Positions 25,219-33,272 of a stretch of 64,000 nucleotides of DNA are shown here, in pieces. Within the stretch, counting starts at the first letter, position 1; each line of letters begins with the position of its first letter. Position numbers and translations under genes: made by a program. The notes below the pieces were generated by a model, which was given only the letters and a program-made list of their open reading frames with translations, did not search any database and had not been told where the DNA came from. This stretch comes from Pollutimonas sp036675275 (GTDB taxonomy: Bacteria > Pseudomonadota > Gammaproteobacteria > Burkholderiales > Burkholderiaceae_B): NCBI GenBank assembly GCA_036675275.1, contig JAKFFG010000006.1, positions 124,001-188,000 of the forward strand. The letters run 5' to 3'.

Positions 25219-25923
25219 CTAGGCATCGCGAAACACCTCGGCTCTGTGGAAATCCATAAAAGACTGGTGGCTGGCGGTTAAGTTGACCCGCATATCATCA
25301 CAAATTCCCAGTTCTTCAGGTTCTGAAAGCTGAGGCGAAATGACTATAAGGCCGGACGTATCGAAGGTTATAAAGCCTTTGTCGAAAGCCGCGTCGAGAT
25401 TAGGAACGAGTAGTAAGCCGTTAAATTGACATAGGCGCTCCGTGTTGCTCGAAACTCGCCAGGGTTTGATATGCGACGCAACCAAAAAATTCGGGTCAGA
25501 ATAGCGAGTAACGGCACAATACTTCCAATAAGCGATTATGCGCTGTCGGAATTTACCTTGACCAAGCCGAGCTTTAAGCAGATTCAAGCGTTCAGTTTCC
25601 CCAACGGAAGTGTCGTTTAGAACATTCTCGATATCGCTTTCAAGTCCCCCACTATATCCTTCCGCTGTATATGCCCTGAAGTGTTTAAGGGCTGAGCTAT
25701 ACATGCTATTACCAGTTTTATTACGTTCGATGAAAACGGGTAATTTACGAATTTTGTTTATGAGCTCGTCCAATTGGAAAACATCGGTGATCGCGGTTAA
25801 AGGCCCATCGAGCAAGCCAGCGCTCATGGCCCAGTCCGAAAGTGCACCGTTGACAGCCCCCGCATATTTTCTAATGGAGGAGTGCGAAAGATTGCAAAGC
25901 TGCATCCAGTCGTCGAATTTCAT
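25219..25923 (-). CDS. HNH_2 family endonuclease
   Basis: The 234-residue protein carries an HNH_2-type domain near the C-terminus: 'FRQRIIAYWKYCAVTRYSDP' begins it, His151 in 'ASHIKPW', Asn168 in 'FNGLLL' and 'VPNLDAAFDKGFITF' complete it. The N-terminal 110 residues ('LCNLSHSSIRKYAGAVNGAL') look like a separate DNA-binding or dimerisation domain as in many restriction-type HNH_2 proteins. It is the first gene of a leftward set of four and is AT-rich by eye. Likely a restriction or defence nuclease; no methyltransferase is next to it. Confidence 0.85.
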   Translation of the reverse strand: MKFDDWMQLCNLSHSSIRKYAGAVNGALSDWAMSAGLLDGPLTAITDVFQLDELINKIRKLPVFIERNKTGNSMYSSALKHFRAYTAEGYSGGLESDIENVLNDTSVGETERLNLLKARLGQGKFRQRIIAYWKYCAVTRYSDPNFLVASHIKPWRVSSNTERLCQFNGLLLVPNLDAAFDKGFITFDTSGLIVISPQLSEPEELGICDDMRVNLTASHQSFMDFHRAEVFRDA

Positions 25924-26146
25924 GTTCTCTGTTGAAGTGTCGCCCGCACTATGGGCGGTTGTTGACGGAACTAGCTTACAAATTGAGCGCCTTCTGATTT
26001 TCTGTTATTTGCCAGTGCGAACTCCGGATCAATGCACGCTGCGATCATATCATTGGAGTTTTAAACCGGTCGCTATCTCTATACCAGTTCAAAAATCAAA
26101 CCCAATGCCCCGAAACCCTTATAAAACCTAGAGGCGGCCTGTTGCA

Positions 26147-26237
26147 CGCTCAAGAGGCAAACAGAGAACAGAGAGCGAAAATAGGCCGGAATCACGGCGA
26201 AAACCGGAAAAGTACCCGACAGCGCTCAAGAGGCAAA
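26147..26237. repeat. 15-bp direct repeat 76 bp apart at the prophage edge
   Basis: CGCTCAAGAGGCAAA occurs at 26147-26161 and again at 26223-26237 with a 76-bp period; flanking bases differ. The position just before the tRNA-Ala end suggests a remnant of an attachment site or an integration duplication. Confidence 0.6.
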
Positions 26238-26271
26238 ACCCCCAACCCCCGCCAACACGGGCGCTCCGGGC

Positions 26272-26304
26272 AAAAAAAATCCCAACCGATAGCGGTTAGG
26301 ATTT
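26272..26304 (-). terminator. Rho-independent terminator of tRNA-Ala
   Basis: On the minus strand AAATCCTAACCG pairs with CGGTTGGGATTT (12 bp with one G-T) around a 4-nt loop, followed by a run of T. It ends the tRNA transcript and shows the 3' flank of the tRNA is undisturbed chromosome. Confidence 0.85.
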
Positions 26305-26310
26305 GAATTT

Positions 26311-26386
26311 TGGTGGAGAAGAGGAGGATCGAACTCCCGACCTCTGCATTGCGAACGCAGCGCTCTCCCAGCTGAGCTACTCCCCC
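26311..26386 (-). tRNA. tRNA-Ala (anticodon CGC)
   Basis: The 76-nt gene on the minus strand begins GGGGGAG and ends with an encoded CCA. It folds into a normal cloverleaf: D-loop with AGCTCAGCTGGGAGAGC, anticodon loop TTCGCAA giving CGC, T-arm GGGAG-TTCGATC-CTCCT. The acceptor has the G3:U70 pair that identifies alanine tRNA. It reads GCG codons. The prophage lies beyond its 3' end. Confidence 0.95.
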
Positions 26387-26536
26387 GAAAATACCCATGA
26401 ATTTTAGCATTTCGTCATGGTTTTTGTGTACGTACTTTCCCCATTTCATGCCGGGTCGGCCGGGAACAAGACCTGCTGGAAGCACCAGCAAAGCACATCA
26501 ACACGGGCGGTGCAGCATCGATCATCGGAGGCGCAG

Positions 26537-26881
26537 ATGGGTATCTTTAATATTCTGCCTGGCTACGCAAAATCGCCGCCGGGATGCGAGCGTGTGATCT
26601 TGCGCCGTATGCCGCTTGTTTTTGTGATCGGTACGGTCGCCCTGGGATTACCGTCGCTGGTCGTCCGGCTGCTTCGCTGGATGGGGGCGGTTCAATCATC
26701 CACACTTGTCACGACAATCGATGTGTATGCATACAGCGTATTCTCTTTTTTTTGGCCTGCCTGCGTGGTTGTAACCATGGGCGCTTTCATCGTGAAGCTG
26801 ATGAAAGGTCCGGCCTATGTTGCAGACGCCTATCCCCTCAACGATGCGGATGCGCCGCGCAAGTTGCCGCCCGACGATTAG
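26537..26881 (+). CDS. Small two-helix membrane protein
   Basis: The 114-residue product has two predicted membrane helices ('VFVIGTVALGLPSLVVRLL' near 28-46 and 'VFSFFWPACVVVTMGAFIV' near 68-86) and a hydrophilic tail ending 'APRKLPPDD'. I recall similar proteins of unknown function upstream of argG in Alcaligenaceae. GGAGG at 26528 decides for ATG 26537 over the upstream ATG at 26417. It ends 82 bp before argG. Confidence 0.75.
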   Translation: MGIFNILPGYAKSPPGCERVILRRMPLVFVIGTVALGLPSLVVRLLRWMGAVQSSTLVTTIDVYAYSVFSFFWPACVVVTMGAFIVKLMKGPAYVADAYPLNDADAPRKLPPDD

Positions 26882-26915
26882 CGTTTGCTCATGTAGGCGC
26901 AATAGGCATCAGGGA

Positions 26916-26921
26916 TATAAT
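26916..26921 (+). promoter_or_regulatory. Candidate -10 box for argG
   Basis: A perfect TATAAT lies 42 bp before the argG start. No good -35 is found at the right spacing, so the promoter may need an activator or have an extended -10. Confidence 0.35.
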
Positions 26922-26963
26922 GTTTGGTTAGCACAGTTCATTATCCAAGGCCTTAGATCAACA

Positions 26964-28301
26964 ATGACAACCATTCTTGAAGACGTCCCTACCGGCCAGA
27001 AGGTCGGTATTGCTTTTTCCGGCGGGCTCGACACCAGTGCCGCTTTGCTGTGGATGCGCAACAAAGGCGCTATTCCTTACGCCTACACGGCCAATCTGGG
27101 CCAGCCTGATGAGCCCGATTACGACGAAATCCCGCGCAAGGCCATGCAGTATGGGGCCAAGGAAGCACGCCTGATCGACTGCCGTGCGCAGCTGGTTACA
27201 GAAGGGATTGCGGCCTTGCAGTGCGGCGCCTTCCATATTTCCACGGCGGGTGTCACGTATTTCAATACCACTCCTATCGGCCGCGCCGTGACCGGAACGA
27301 TGCTGGTTGCCGCCATGAAGGAAGACGACGTCAACATCTGGGGCGATGGCAGCACCTTCAAGGGTAACGATATCGAGCGCTTTTACCGCTACGGGCTGCT
27401 CACCAATCCCGAACTGAAGATCTACAAGCCATGGCTGGATCAGGCCTTTATCGACGAACTGGGCGGTCGCTCGGAAATGTCCGAATACATGCGCCAGGCC
27501 GGCTTCGACTACAAGATGTCGTCGGAAAAAGCCTATTCCACCGATTCGAACATGCTGGGTGCGACGCACGAAGCGAAAGACCTGGAACACCTGACTTCAG
27601 GCATCAAGATCGTGCAGCCTATCATGGGCGTGGCCTTCTGGCGCGACGATGTCGAAGTCAAGCGCGAGGAAGTTACGGTTCGTTTTGAAGAAGGGCAGCC
27701 GGTTGCATTGAATGGCGTGGAATTCAGCGATAGCGTTGAGCTGCTGCTCGAGGCCAATCGCATAGGCGGACGCCATGGCCTGGGCATGAGCGACCAGATC
27801 GAGAACCGCATCATCGAGGCGAAAAGCCGGGGCATCTACGAAGCGCCCGGACTTGCCTTGCTTTATATCGCTTACGAGCGTCTGGTGACTGGTATACACA
27901 ATGAAGATACCATCGAGCAGTACCGCATGAACGGCCTGAAGCTTGGCCGCTTGCTGTATCAAGGCCGCTGGTTCGATCCTCAATCCATCATGCTGCGCGA
28001 GACTGCCCAGCGTTGGGTGGCCCGTGCGATTACCGGCGAAGTCACAATCGAGCTGCGTCGTGGAAACGATTACTCCATTTTGAATACGCAGTCGGCCAAT
28101 CTTACGTATCAGCCCGAGCGGCTGACGATGGAGAAGGGCGAGTCCATGTTCTCGCCGCGCGACCGCATTGGCCAGCTCACTATGCGTAATCTTGATATCG
28201 TGGATACGCGGGACAAGCTGTTTACCTATGCCAAGGCTGGCTTGCTGACCTCTGCCGGCACGGGTCCTTTGCCTCAGTTGAAGGGCAAGAGCGACAAGTA
28301 A
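26964..28301 (+). CDS. argG: Argininosuccinate synthase
   Basis: This ATP-dependent enzyme joins citrulline and aspartate to argininosuccinate, the next-to-last step of arginine synthesis. The N-terminal 'VGIAFSGGLDTSAALLW' holds the PP-loop 'FSGGLDTS', and 'GVTYFNTTPIGRAVTGTMLV' and 'DGSTFKGNDIERFYRYGLL' are typical of the long (type-2) ArgG. Length 445 is right for that type. Start ATG 26964 is the one with the family N-terminus. It ends at a bidirectional terminator shared with convergent argF, the preceding step of the pathway. Confidence 0.97.
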   Translation: MTTILEDVPTGQKVGIAFSGGLDTSAALLWMRNKGAIPYAYTANLGQPDEPDYDEIPRKAMQYGAKEARLIDCRAQLVTEGIAALQCGAFHISTAGVTYFNTTPIGRAVTGTMLVAAMKEDDVNIWGDGSTFKGNDIERFYRYGLLTNPELKIYKPWLDQAFIDELGGRSEMSEYMRQAGFDYKMSSEKAYSTDSNMLGATHEAKDLEHLTSGIKIVQPIMGVAFWRDDVEVKREEVTVRFEEGQPVALNGVEFSDSVELLLEANRIGGRHGLGMSDQIENRIIEAKSRGIYEAPGLALLYIAYERLVTGIHNEDTIEQYRMNGLKLGRLLYQGRWFDPQSIMLRETAQRWVARAITGEVTIELRRGNDYSILNTQSANLTYQPERLTMEKGESMFSPRDRIGQLTMRNLDIVDTRDKLFTYAKAGLLTSAGTGPLPQLKGKSDK

Positions 28302-28318
28302 CAGGGTCTAGTCAAAGA

Positions 28319-28352
28319 AAAAGGCACGGTTCATATTGAGCCGTGCCTTTTT
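28319..28352. terminator. Bidirectional terminator between argG and argF
   Basis: AAGGCACGG and CCGTGCCTT form a near-perfect stem around a short loop, with A on the left and T on the right flank, so it can stop transcription from both converging genes. Confidence 0.9.
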
Positions 28353-28360
28353 TGTGGCCA

Positions 28361-29302
28361 TCAAGCGATCTGGCCCAGCAGCAGGAATTCCATCAGCGCT
28401 TTTTGCACATGCAAGCGGCTTTCGGCTTCATCCCATACGACGCTTTGCGGGCCGTCGATGACCTCGCCGGTGACTTCTTCGCCGCGGTGGGCGGGCAGGC
28501 AGTGCATGAAAATAGCAGCGGGATCGGCGATGGCCATCATCTCGGCATCGACACACCAGTCTGCGAACGCTTCCCGGCGCTCTTCATTTTCGGCTTCGTA
28601 GCCCATGCTGGTCCATACATCGGTAGTGACCAGATGCGCGCCGCGGCATGCTTCCATGGGGTCGGCGAATTCCCGCAGCACCGACGGCGCAGGAGCCCCT
28701 ATGCGCTCGGGATCCAATTGATAGCCGGCGGGCGCCGATACATGCAGGTTGAAACCCAGTATTTCGGCAGCCTGGAGCCACGTATAGGCCATGTTGTTGC
28801 CATCGCCTATCCAGGCCACCGTTTTGCCTTCTATGGGCCCCTGGTGCTCTATAAACGTGAAGATATCCGCCAGTATCTGGCAAGGATGGAACTCGTTGGT
28901 CAGGCCATTGATGACCGGAACGCGGGAATGGGCGGCAAAGCGCTCGATGCGGGTCTGTTCGAAAGTGCGAATCATGATCACATCGACCATGCGCGAGATG
29001 ACGCGCGCGGTATCCTCGATGGGCTCCGCGCGCCCAAGCTGCGAGTCGCCAGTGGTAAGATGTATGACTGAACCGCCGAGTTGATACATGCCTGCTTCGA
29101 ACGATACACGCGTACGCGTGCTCGCCTTTTCGAACACCATAGCCAGGTTGCGGTCATGCAGTGTGTGGTGCGGCTCGTAGCGCTTGAATTTATTCTTGAT
29201 CAGACGAGCGCGATCCAGCACATATTGGATCTCGTTTCTTGATAGGTCGCGAAATTGCAGAAAATGCCGAAGTGGACCTGTTTGCGGTGTGGCGCCAGAC
29301 AT
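28361..29302 (-). CDS. argF: Ornithine carbamoyltransferase
   Basis: The enzyme makes citrulline from ornithine and carbamoyl phosphate. Diagnostic motifs are all present: carbamoyl phosphate binding 'EKASTRTRVSFE', 'HPCQILADIFTF', and the ornithine loop 'HCLPAHRGEEVT'. Length 313 is normal and the start gives the family N-terminus. It converges on argG, so the two arginine steps lie face to face. The stop is only 9 bp from the shared terminator. Confidence 0.97.
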   Translation of the reverse strand: MSGATPQTGPLRHFLQFRDLSRNEIQYVLDRARLIKNKFKRYEPHHTLHDRNLAMVFEKASTRTRVSFEAGMYQLGGSVIHLTTGDSQLGRAEPIEDTARVISRMVDVIMIRTFEQTRIERFAAHSRVPVINGLTNEFHPCQILADIFTFIEHQGPIEGKTVAWIGDGNNMAYTWLQAAEILGFNLHVSAPAGYQLDPERIGAPAPSVLREFADPMEACRGAHLVTTDVWTSMGYEAENEERREAFADWCVDAEMMAIADPAAIFMHCLPAHRGEEVTGEVIDGPQSVVWDEAESRLHVQKALMEFLLLGQIA

Positions 29303-29471
29303 AATAAGCCTTCTTTAAAAGAGCCATCTTACCTTGCATGATGGCCGACAGCAAAAAACGATATGGCCACGTCGTGGCCCGATGCATCGATAAGGCGGCT
29401 ATCATATACAATTCGCGGCGCAGGGAAAATTTGGTACACCTGAAATGGGTACGATTTGTCCGCGGAAGTTT

Positions 29472-29786
29472 ATGACACATCTTGTGCAGCAAATGCTTAT
29501 TCATGGCGTCACGCTCGACGGCCAGCGTTTTCGTCCCAGCGACTGGGCCGAGCGCTTGGCCGGCGTAATGTCGCAGTTTCGTCCGGCCGGGTCTTATGGT
29601 GGACCCAATACCTATTCGCCTTATGTGGTGCCCATTGTCCTCGACGGTATTCGTTGCGTGGTGGTAGACCAGCGTTTGCGCGACCTCGAACCGCTGGCAT
29701 GGAAATTCGTCCACGACTTCGCCAGGGACAATAATCTCAAGATGTCCGAGCAGGACGTCCAGGTTCCGGGTACAGGCCCAGGCTAG
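29472..29786 (+). CDS. DUF3579 family protein
   Basis: The 104-residue protein shows 'MLIHGVTLDGQRFRPSDWAE' and 'YSPYVVPIVLDGIRCVVVDQ', typical of DUF3579, a beta-proteobacterial family of unknown function usually next to argF as here. I start at ATG 29472, which has GGAAG directly upstream; the ATG at 29445 adds nine residues that fit the family less well. Its 3' end overlaps the convergent motB-like gene by 4 bp. Confidence 0.88.
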   Translation: MTHLVQQMLIHGVTLDGQRFRPSDWAERLAGVMSQFRPAGSYGGPNTYSPYVVPIVLDGIRCVVVDQRLRDLEPLAWKFVHDFARDNNLKMSEQDVQVPGTGPG

Positions 29787-30994
29787 TCTTCTTTTCGCTC
29801 CATGATCAATTCCACCCGGCGATTGCTGGCCCGGCCTTCGGGCGTGGAGTTGTCCGACAACGGCCTGGTGTCGGCGTTGCCTACGGCGCGCAGACGATTG
29901 CTGGCTACGCCATTGGCCTCAAGGTAACGCACGACGCTGCCGGCACGCGCGCCGGATAATTCCCAGTTCGATGGATAGCGGCGGTTGCGCAGCATGGGTA
30001 CTGAGTCGGTGTGACCTTCGACGGTGATCGTATGGTCGACACTGTTGAAGACGGGAATCAGCCGCTTGAGTACGGCAAGACCCGGTACGCTGAGGTCGGC
30101 CTCGCCGGAACCGAACAGTATCTCGCTATTGATGCGGAAGCTCACGGATCTTTCGTTGACGATGACGTCTATGTCGTCGCCGAGCTCGCCCACGGGCAGG
30201 CCGGCAAGCATGTCCTGTTTGGAATTTAAAGGCTTCGGCTCGGCCGAAGCGGGATTGGCCGGTGCAGGATTGGCTGGCGCAGGATTGGCTGGCGCAGGAT
30301 TGACCGGGGCGGGCTCAATCACGGCAGGCTCAATCGCGGCGGGCTCAATCACGGCGGGCTCAATCGGGCTAGGACGGCCAGCAGGGGCGTTCGAGGGCGC
30401 TTCTTGGGCGATAGGCCCATTCACCAAGGCGGTCTGATCCAGGCTTTCTGGCAATGTCACATGCGGAAAGGGCGGCAGGGGTGCCTGCGCAATATTGGGT
30501 GGCTGCGCAACATGAGCAGGCGCTTCGTGTTGGTGGTGGATGCCGATTTCAGGCAGCAGGCCATTGTTTGCAGGCAGAAGGCCAATGCCGGCGCGCAATG
30601 GGCCTAGATCGACCTCGGGCAGGCCTTCCAGGGGCGGAGCCTGGGCGGCCCGGGGCGCAGGAACGGTAGAGCCGCCCGTCGCCTCCTTGAAGCCCTCCAG
30701 GGCACCTTTGCCGGCAAACGACAGCATGACCACCAATAGCACCAGCAGCAGGGTCATCACGTCCAGATAGGTGGTGTACCAGCCCTCGTCCTCCTGGATG
30801 TGTGTGGGCTGGATATGCCATGGTTTGCTACCTGGCCTGACACGCGTCTGTAGATTGGCCTTGCGTGCGGCGGCAAGCTCCGCCTCGAGTTCCCTCTGGC
30901 GTGCAGCAAGCTGCGCCAAGGGGTTGCCCGGCCGATTGGACGGCTCACCGCCGTCGCGCATGGCCGGATGTCGGGTGTTCCTAGTGTTTGCCAT
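29783..30994 (-). CDS. MotB-like stator protein with OmpA domain
   Basis: The 403-residue protein has a basic N-terminus, one membrane helix ('YLDVMTLLLVLLVVMLSFAG') with the critical Asp of proton-conducting MotB/PomB in 'YLDVMT', and a C-terminal OmpA domain ('ITVEGHTDSVPMLRNRRYPS', 'ALRAV'-type 'RLRAVGNADTRPLSDN') that clamps peptidoglycan. Between them is a long Pro/Ala-rich linker encoded by 15-bp repeats, which is unusual for a stator. It is coupled to a MotA-like gene 11 bp upstream. No flagellar genes are nearby, so the pair could drive flagella from a distance, or another cell-envelope machine. Confidence 0.85.
   Translation of the reverse strand: MANTRNTRHPAMRDGGEPSNRPGNPLAQLAARQRELEAELAAARKANLQTRVRPGSKPWHIQPTHIQEDEGWYTTYLDVMTLLLVLLVVMLSFAGKGALEGFKEATGGSTVPAPRAAQAPPLEGLPEVDLGPLRAGIGLLPANNGLLPEIGIHHQHEAPAHVAQPPNIAQAPLPPFPHVTLPESLDQTALVNGPIAQEAPSNAPAGRPSPIEPAVIEPAAIEPAVIEPAPVNPAPANPAPANPAPANPASAEPKPLNSKQDMLAGLPVGELGDDIDVIVNERSVSFRINSEILFGSGEADLSVPGLAVLKRLIPVFNSVDHTITVEGHTDSVPMLRNRRYPSNWELSGARAGSVVRYLEANGVASNRLRAVGNADTRPLSDNSTPEGRASNRRVELIMERKED
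30252..30368 (-). repeat. Tandem 15-bp repeats coding the MotB-like linker
   Basis: Eight adjacent 15-bp units are seen: four of a GGATTGGCYGGYGCA type and four of a GGCTCAATCRCGGCR type. In frame they code repeats NPAPA (four) and IEPAV/A (four) of the minus-strand protein. Such in-frame minisatellites change copy number easily. Confidence 0.9.
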
Positions 30995-31005
30995 AAGACT
31001 GCCTG

Positions 31006-31812
31006 TCAGGCCTCGGAGCCGGCCTGCACGCGGCGACTGCTGCCATCATTGATCTCGTCCTGGTAGTCGATCATGAATGAATTCAGCGTTTCGCGCATAA
31101 GGTTGGGGCTGCGTTTCTGGCACATCATCGAGATGCCCTGCAACACCATGTTCATCACTTCCACGCGTTGCTCAGTGCGACGCTCCAGCTTTACCGCCAC
31201 CGGCTTGAACAACAGGTTGGCAAGCAGCACGCCATAGAATGTGGTCATCAGGGCAAGTGCCATATGTTGGCCTATGGAAGTCATGTCGCCGTCGCCAAGC
31301 AGGAATAGCAGATTCACCAGGCCGATAAGCGTGCCGATCATGCCGAAAGCGGGAGAGTAGTTTGCCATCACGCGGAACAGCTGGGCTTCGGCGTGCTCTT
31401 TGGCGCGCAGCCTGGAGATTCGCCATTGCAACAGGTCGAGAATGTCTTCTTCCGGCGTCATGTCGATGACCAGCTGGACTCCCGTTTTCAGGAAGGGATT
31501 GGAGACCGATTCAAGCGCCTCTTCCACCGCCCTGATATTGCCCGTCATCCAGATCCGCGAAATGGCCACCAGGTCTTCGATATCGTGCGCGGTATACAGG
31601 CGCTCGTTGCGCAGTACCGTGCGTATCAGGCCGAAGATACGCACGACTTCGCGCAATGGATAGCTGATGAATGTGGCGGCCATGGTCCCGACCAGCACTA
31701 TGGCAAGGCTGGGGATATCCAGGAACAAGCCCGGATCTTCCGCGGAAAAGAACAGCACGACGCCCAGCAGCAGAACGCTGGCGGCGATGCCTATGAGGGT
31801 GGATGGATTCAT
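31006..31812 (-). CDS. MotA-like stator protein
   Basis: The 268-residue protein has four membrane segments in MotA order ('TLIGIAASVLLLGVVLFF', 'SLAIVLVGTMAATFISYPL', 'YSPAFGMIGTLIGLVNLLFL' and 'ALALMTTFYGVLLANLLF'). The last pair carries the conserved 'PAFGMIGTLIGLV' with Pro and Gly that contact MotB. It pairs with the MotB-like gene downstream (11 bp gap) to form a proton channel. Sequence is closer to the general MotA/PomA group than to enterobacterial MotA. A flagellar role cannot be decided here. Confidence 0.88.
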   Translation of the reverse strand: MNPSTLIGIAASVLLLGVVLFFSAEDPGLFLDIPSLAIVLVGTMAATFISYPLREVVRIFGLIRTVLRNERLYTAHDIEDLVAISRIWMTGNIRAVEEALESVSNPFLKTGVQLVIDMTPEEDILDLLQWRISRLRAKEHAEAQLFRVMANYSPAFGMIGTLIGLVNLLFLLGDGDMTSIGQHMALALMTTFYGVLLANLLFKPVAVKLERRTEQRVEVMNMVLQGISMMCQKRSPNLMRETLNSFMIDYQDEINDGSSRRVQAGSEA

Positions 31813-31835
31813 GAGGCTTGCTTTCTATGCTTGAA

Positions 31836-32795
31836 TTACAAAGGCGGTATGGGAGTGATGACTTTGCCCGTGCTGGCGAAGGCCTTCGCGTTGGCGGCGA
31901 CAAGATCCGACATGGCTTTGCGTGTTTCGTTGGTGGCGCTGGCAATATGGGGCACGATGACTACATTATCAAGCGTCTTCAGTGCTTCCGGCACAGTAGG
32001 CTCGGATTCGTAGACATCCAGGCCGGCGGCGCCCAGCTCGCCGCTGACCAGAGCGTTGACCATGGCGGTTTCATCTACCACGGTGCCACGCGCGATGTTA
32101 ATGAGGATGCCGTCGGGACCGAGCGCCTTGATGACTTCATCGTTGACCAGGTGCCGCGTTTCGGGACCGCCTACCGTTGCAATGACCAGGAAATCGGCCC
32201 AAGCGGCCAGTTGCAGCAAGGACGGCTCATAGCGCAGGCCAACGTCGGCACGTTCGCGGCGATTATGGTAGCGGATCTCCATGTCGAAGCCTTTTGCCCG
32301 CTGCGCGATGGCCATGCCGATGCGGCCCAGGCCCACGATGCCGATTTTCTTGTGGCTGACCTTGACGGCCAAGGGGAATTTGGCGTCGGTGCCCCATAGA
32401 TTGCTGCGTACGTAGCGTTCCGCCTGGCCCAGTTTGCGTGCCGTGGCAAGCAACAGTCCCAATGCAAGGTCTGCGACGCAGTCGTTCAGCACGTCGGGCG
32501 TATTGCTGACCTGTATCCCTTTTTGCTGCGCGTGCTTGACGTCGATGGCATCGTATCCCACACCGTGGCTGCAGATTGCGCGCAAATTCGGCAGTTTGTC
32601 GATGAGCGCAGCCGAGGTCGGCGTCATGGCGCTGGTGACGAGCGCTACGATTTCATTCTGGCGCGCGCCAATCACTGCGTCGGGGTCTTGCTCTTTCCAG
32701 AGTTCGATTACGCTGAAGTGTTGCGCGAGCCGTTGCTGGGCTTCAGGAAAGGGCAGGGGGAGCAGTTGCAGCAAAACGGGTGTAGCGGTTGTCAT
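31836..32795 (-). CDS. D-isomer-specific 2-hydroxyacid dehydrogenase
   Basis: The enzyme should reduce a 2-keto acid with NAD(P)H, probably glyoxylate or hydroxypyruvate. 'IGIVGLGRIGMAIAQRAKG' is the Rossmann loop, 'INIARGTVVDE' holds the catalytic Arg, 'GLDVYESEP' the Glu and 'VPHIASAT' the His. Length 319 is right. It sits 23 bp before motA-like on the same strand, without obvious functional link. Confidence 0.92.
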   Translation of the reverse strand: MTTATPVLLQLLPLPFPEAQQRLAQHFSVIELWKEQDPDAVIGARQNEIVALVTSAMTPTSAALIDKLPNLRAICSHGVGYDAIDVKHAQQKGIQVSNTPDVLNDCVADLALGLLLATARKLGQAERYVRSNLWGTDAKFPLAVKVSHKKIGIVGLGRIGMAIAQRAKGFDMEIRYHNRRERADVGLRYEPSLLQLAAWADFLVIATVGGPETRHLVNDEVIKALGPDGILINIARGTVVDETAMVNALVSGELGAAGLDVYESEPTVPEALKTLDNVVIVPHIASATNETRKAMSDLVAANAKAFASTGKVITPIPPL

Positions 32796-32862
32796 TATTG
32801 CCTCGTACGTCGGTTATTGAATTTTTGCTATGCCGAACTATACCGCAGACAACCCCAACGAA

Positions 32863-32890
32863 AAACGGGACGCTGTTGCGTCCCGTCATA
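32863..32890 (-). terminator. Terminator of rpsT
   Basis: On the minus strand GACGGGACGC and GCGTCCCGT form a strong hairpin with a 4-nt loop, followed by TTTTT. It lies about 50 bp after the rpsT stop. Confidence 0.9.
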
Positions 32891-32937
32891 CGAGCCTGGG
32901 CTCGAGTCCTGCTTTGCCAGCTAAACCATTACAGCAA

Positions 32938-33201
32938 TCAGGCTAATGCCTTGACCGCAGCAGCAAGACGGCTCTTGTGGCGAGCGGCCTTGTTTTTATG
33001 AATAATGTTCTTGTCGGCAACGCGATCGATAATGCTTGTCGTTTTCTGGAAAACTTCGGCAGCGGCTGCTTTGTCGCCAGCATCGATGGCTTGACGCACG
33101 CGCTTGATGGATGTGCGAAGCATTGAACGCAGGCTGGCGTTGTGTTTGTTGCGCTCAACCGATTGGCGAGCACGTTTACGAGCTTGGGCGGTATTGGCCA
33201 T
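32938..33201 (-). CDS. rpsT: 30S ribosomal protein S20
   Basis: This 87-residue basic protein binds 16S rRNA in the small subunit body. It begins 'MANTAQARKRARQSVERNKH' and shows the three-helix S20 pattern with 'IDRVADKNIIHKNKAARHKS' near the end. It has its own strong terminator and is separated from murJ by about 70 bp. S20 is often autoregulated at its leader in other bacteria. Confidence 0.97.
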   Translation of the reverse strand: MANTAQARKRARQSVERNKHNASLRSMLRTSIKRVRQAIDAGDKAAAAEVFQKTTSIIDRVADKNIIHKNKAARHKSRLAAAVKALA

Positions 33202-33272
33202 AGTGTTGCGTATCCGTTTTATTAGATCTGACTGATCTGCTAGGTTTGTTTGGCAAAGACGGCTATTCTATA

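Larger units (their letters stand above)
25924..26310. other. Gene-free prophage right end before tRNA-Ala
   Basis: The 387 bp between the HNH_2 start and the tRNA contain no convincing gene. They hold the promoter region of the HNH_2 cassette, a 15-bp direct repeat (26147-26161 and 26223-26237), an A/C-rich segment, and the terminator of the tRNA at 26272-26304. The prophage-chromosome junction should lie here, probably left of the terminator. The matching left junction is outside the window. Confidence 0.5.

Noticed and set aside
26311..26386. tRNA-Ala as the attachment site of the serine recombinase
   Set aside because: Serine integrases rarely use tRNA genes and the tRNA terminator is intact, so the core is more likely to the left.
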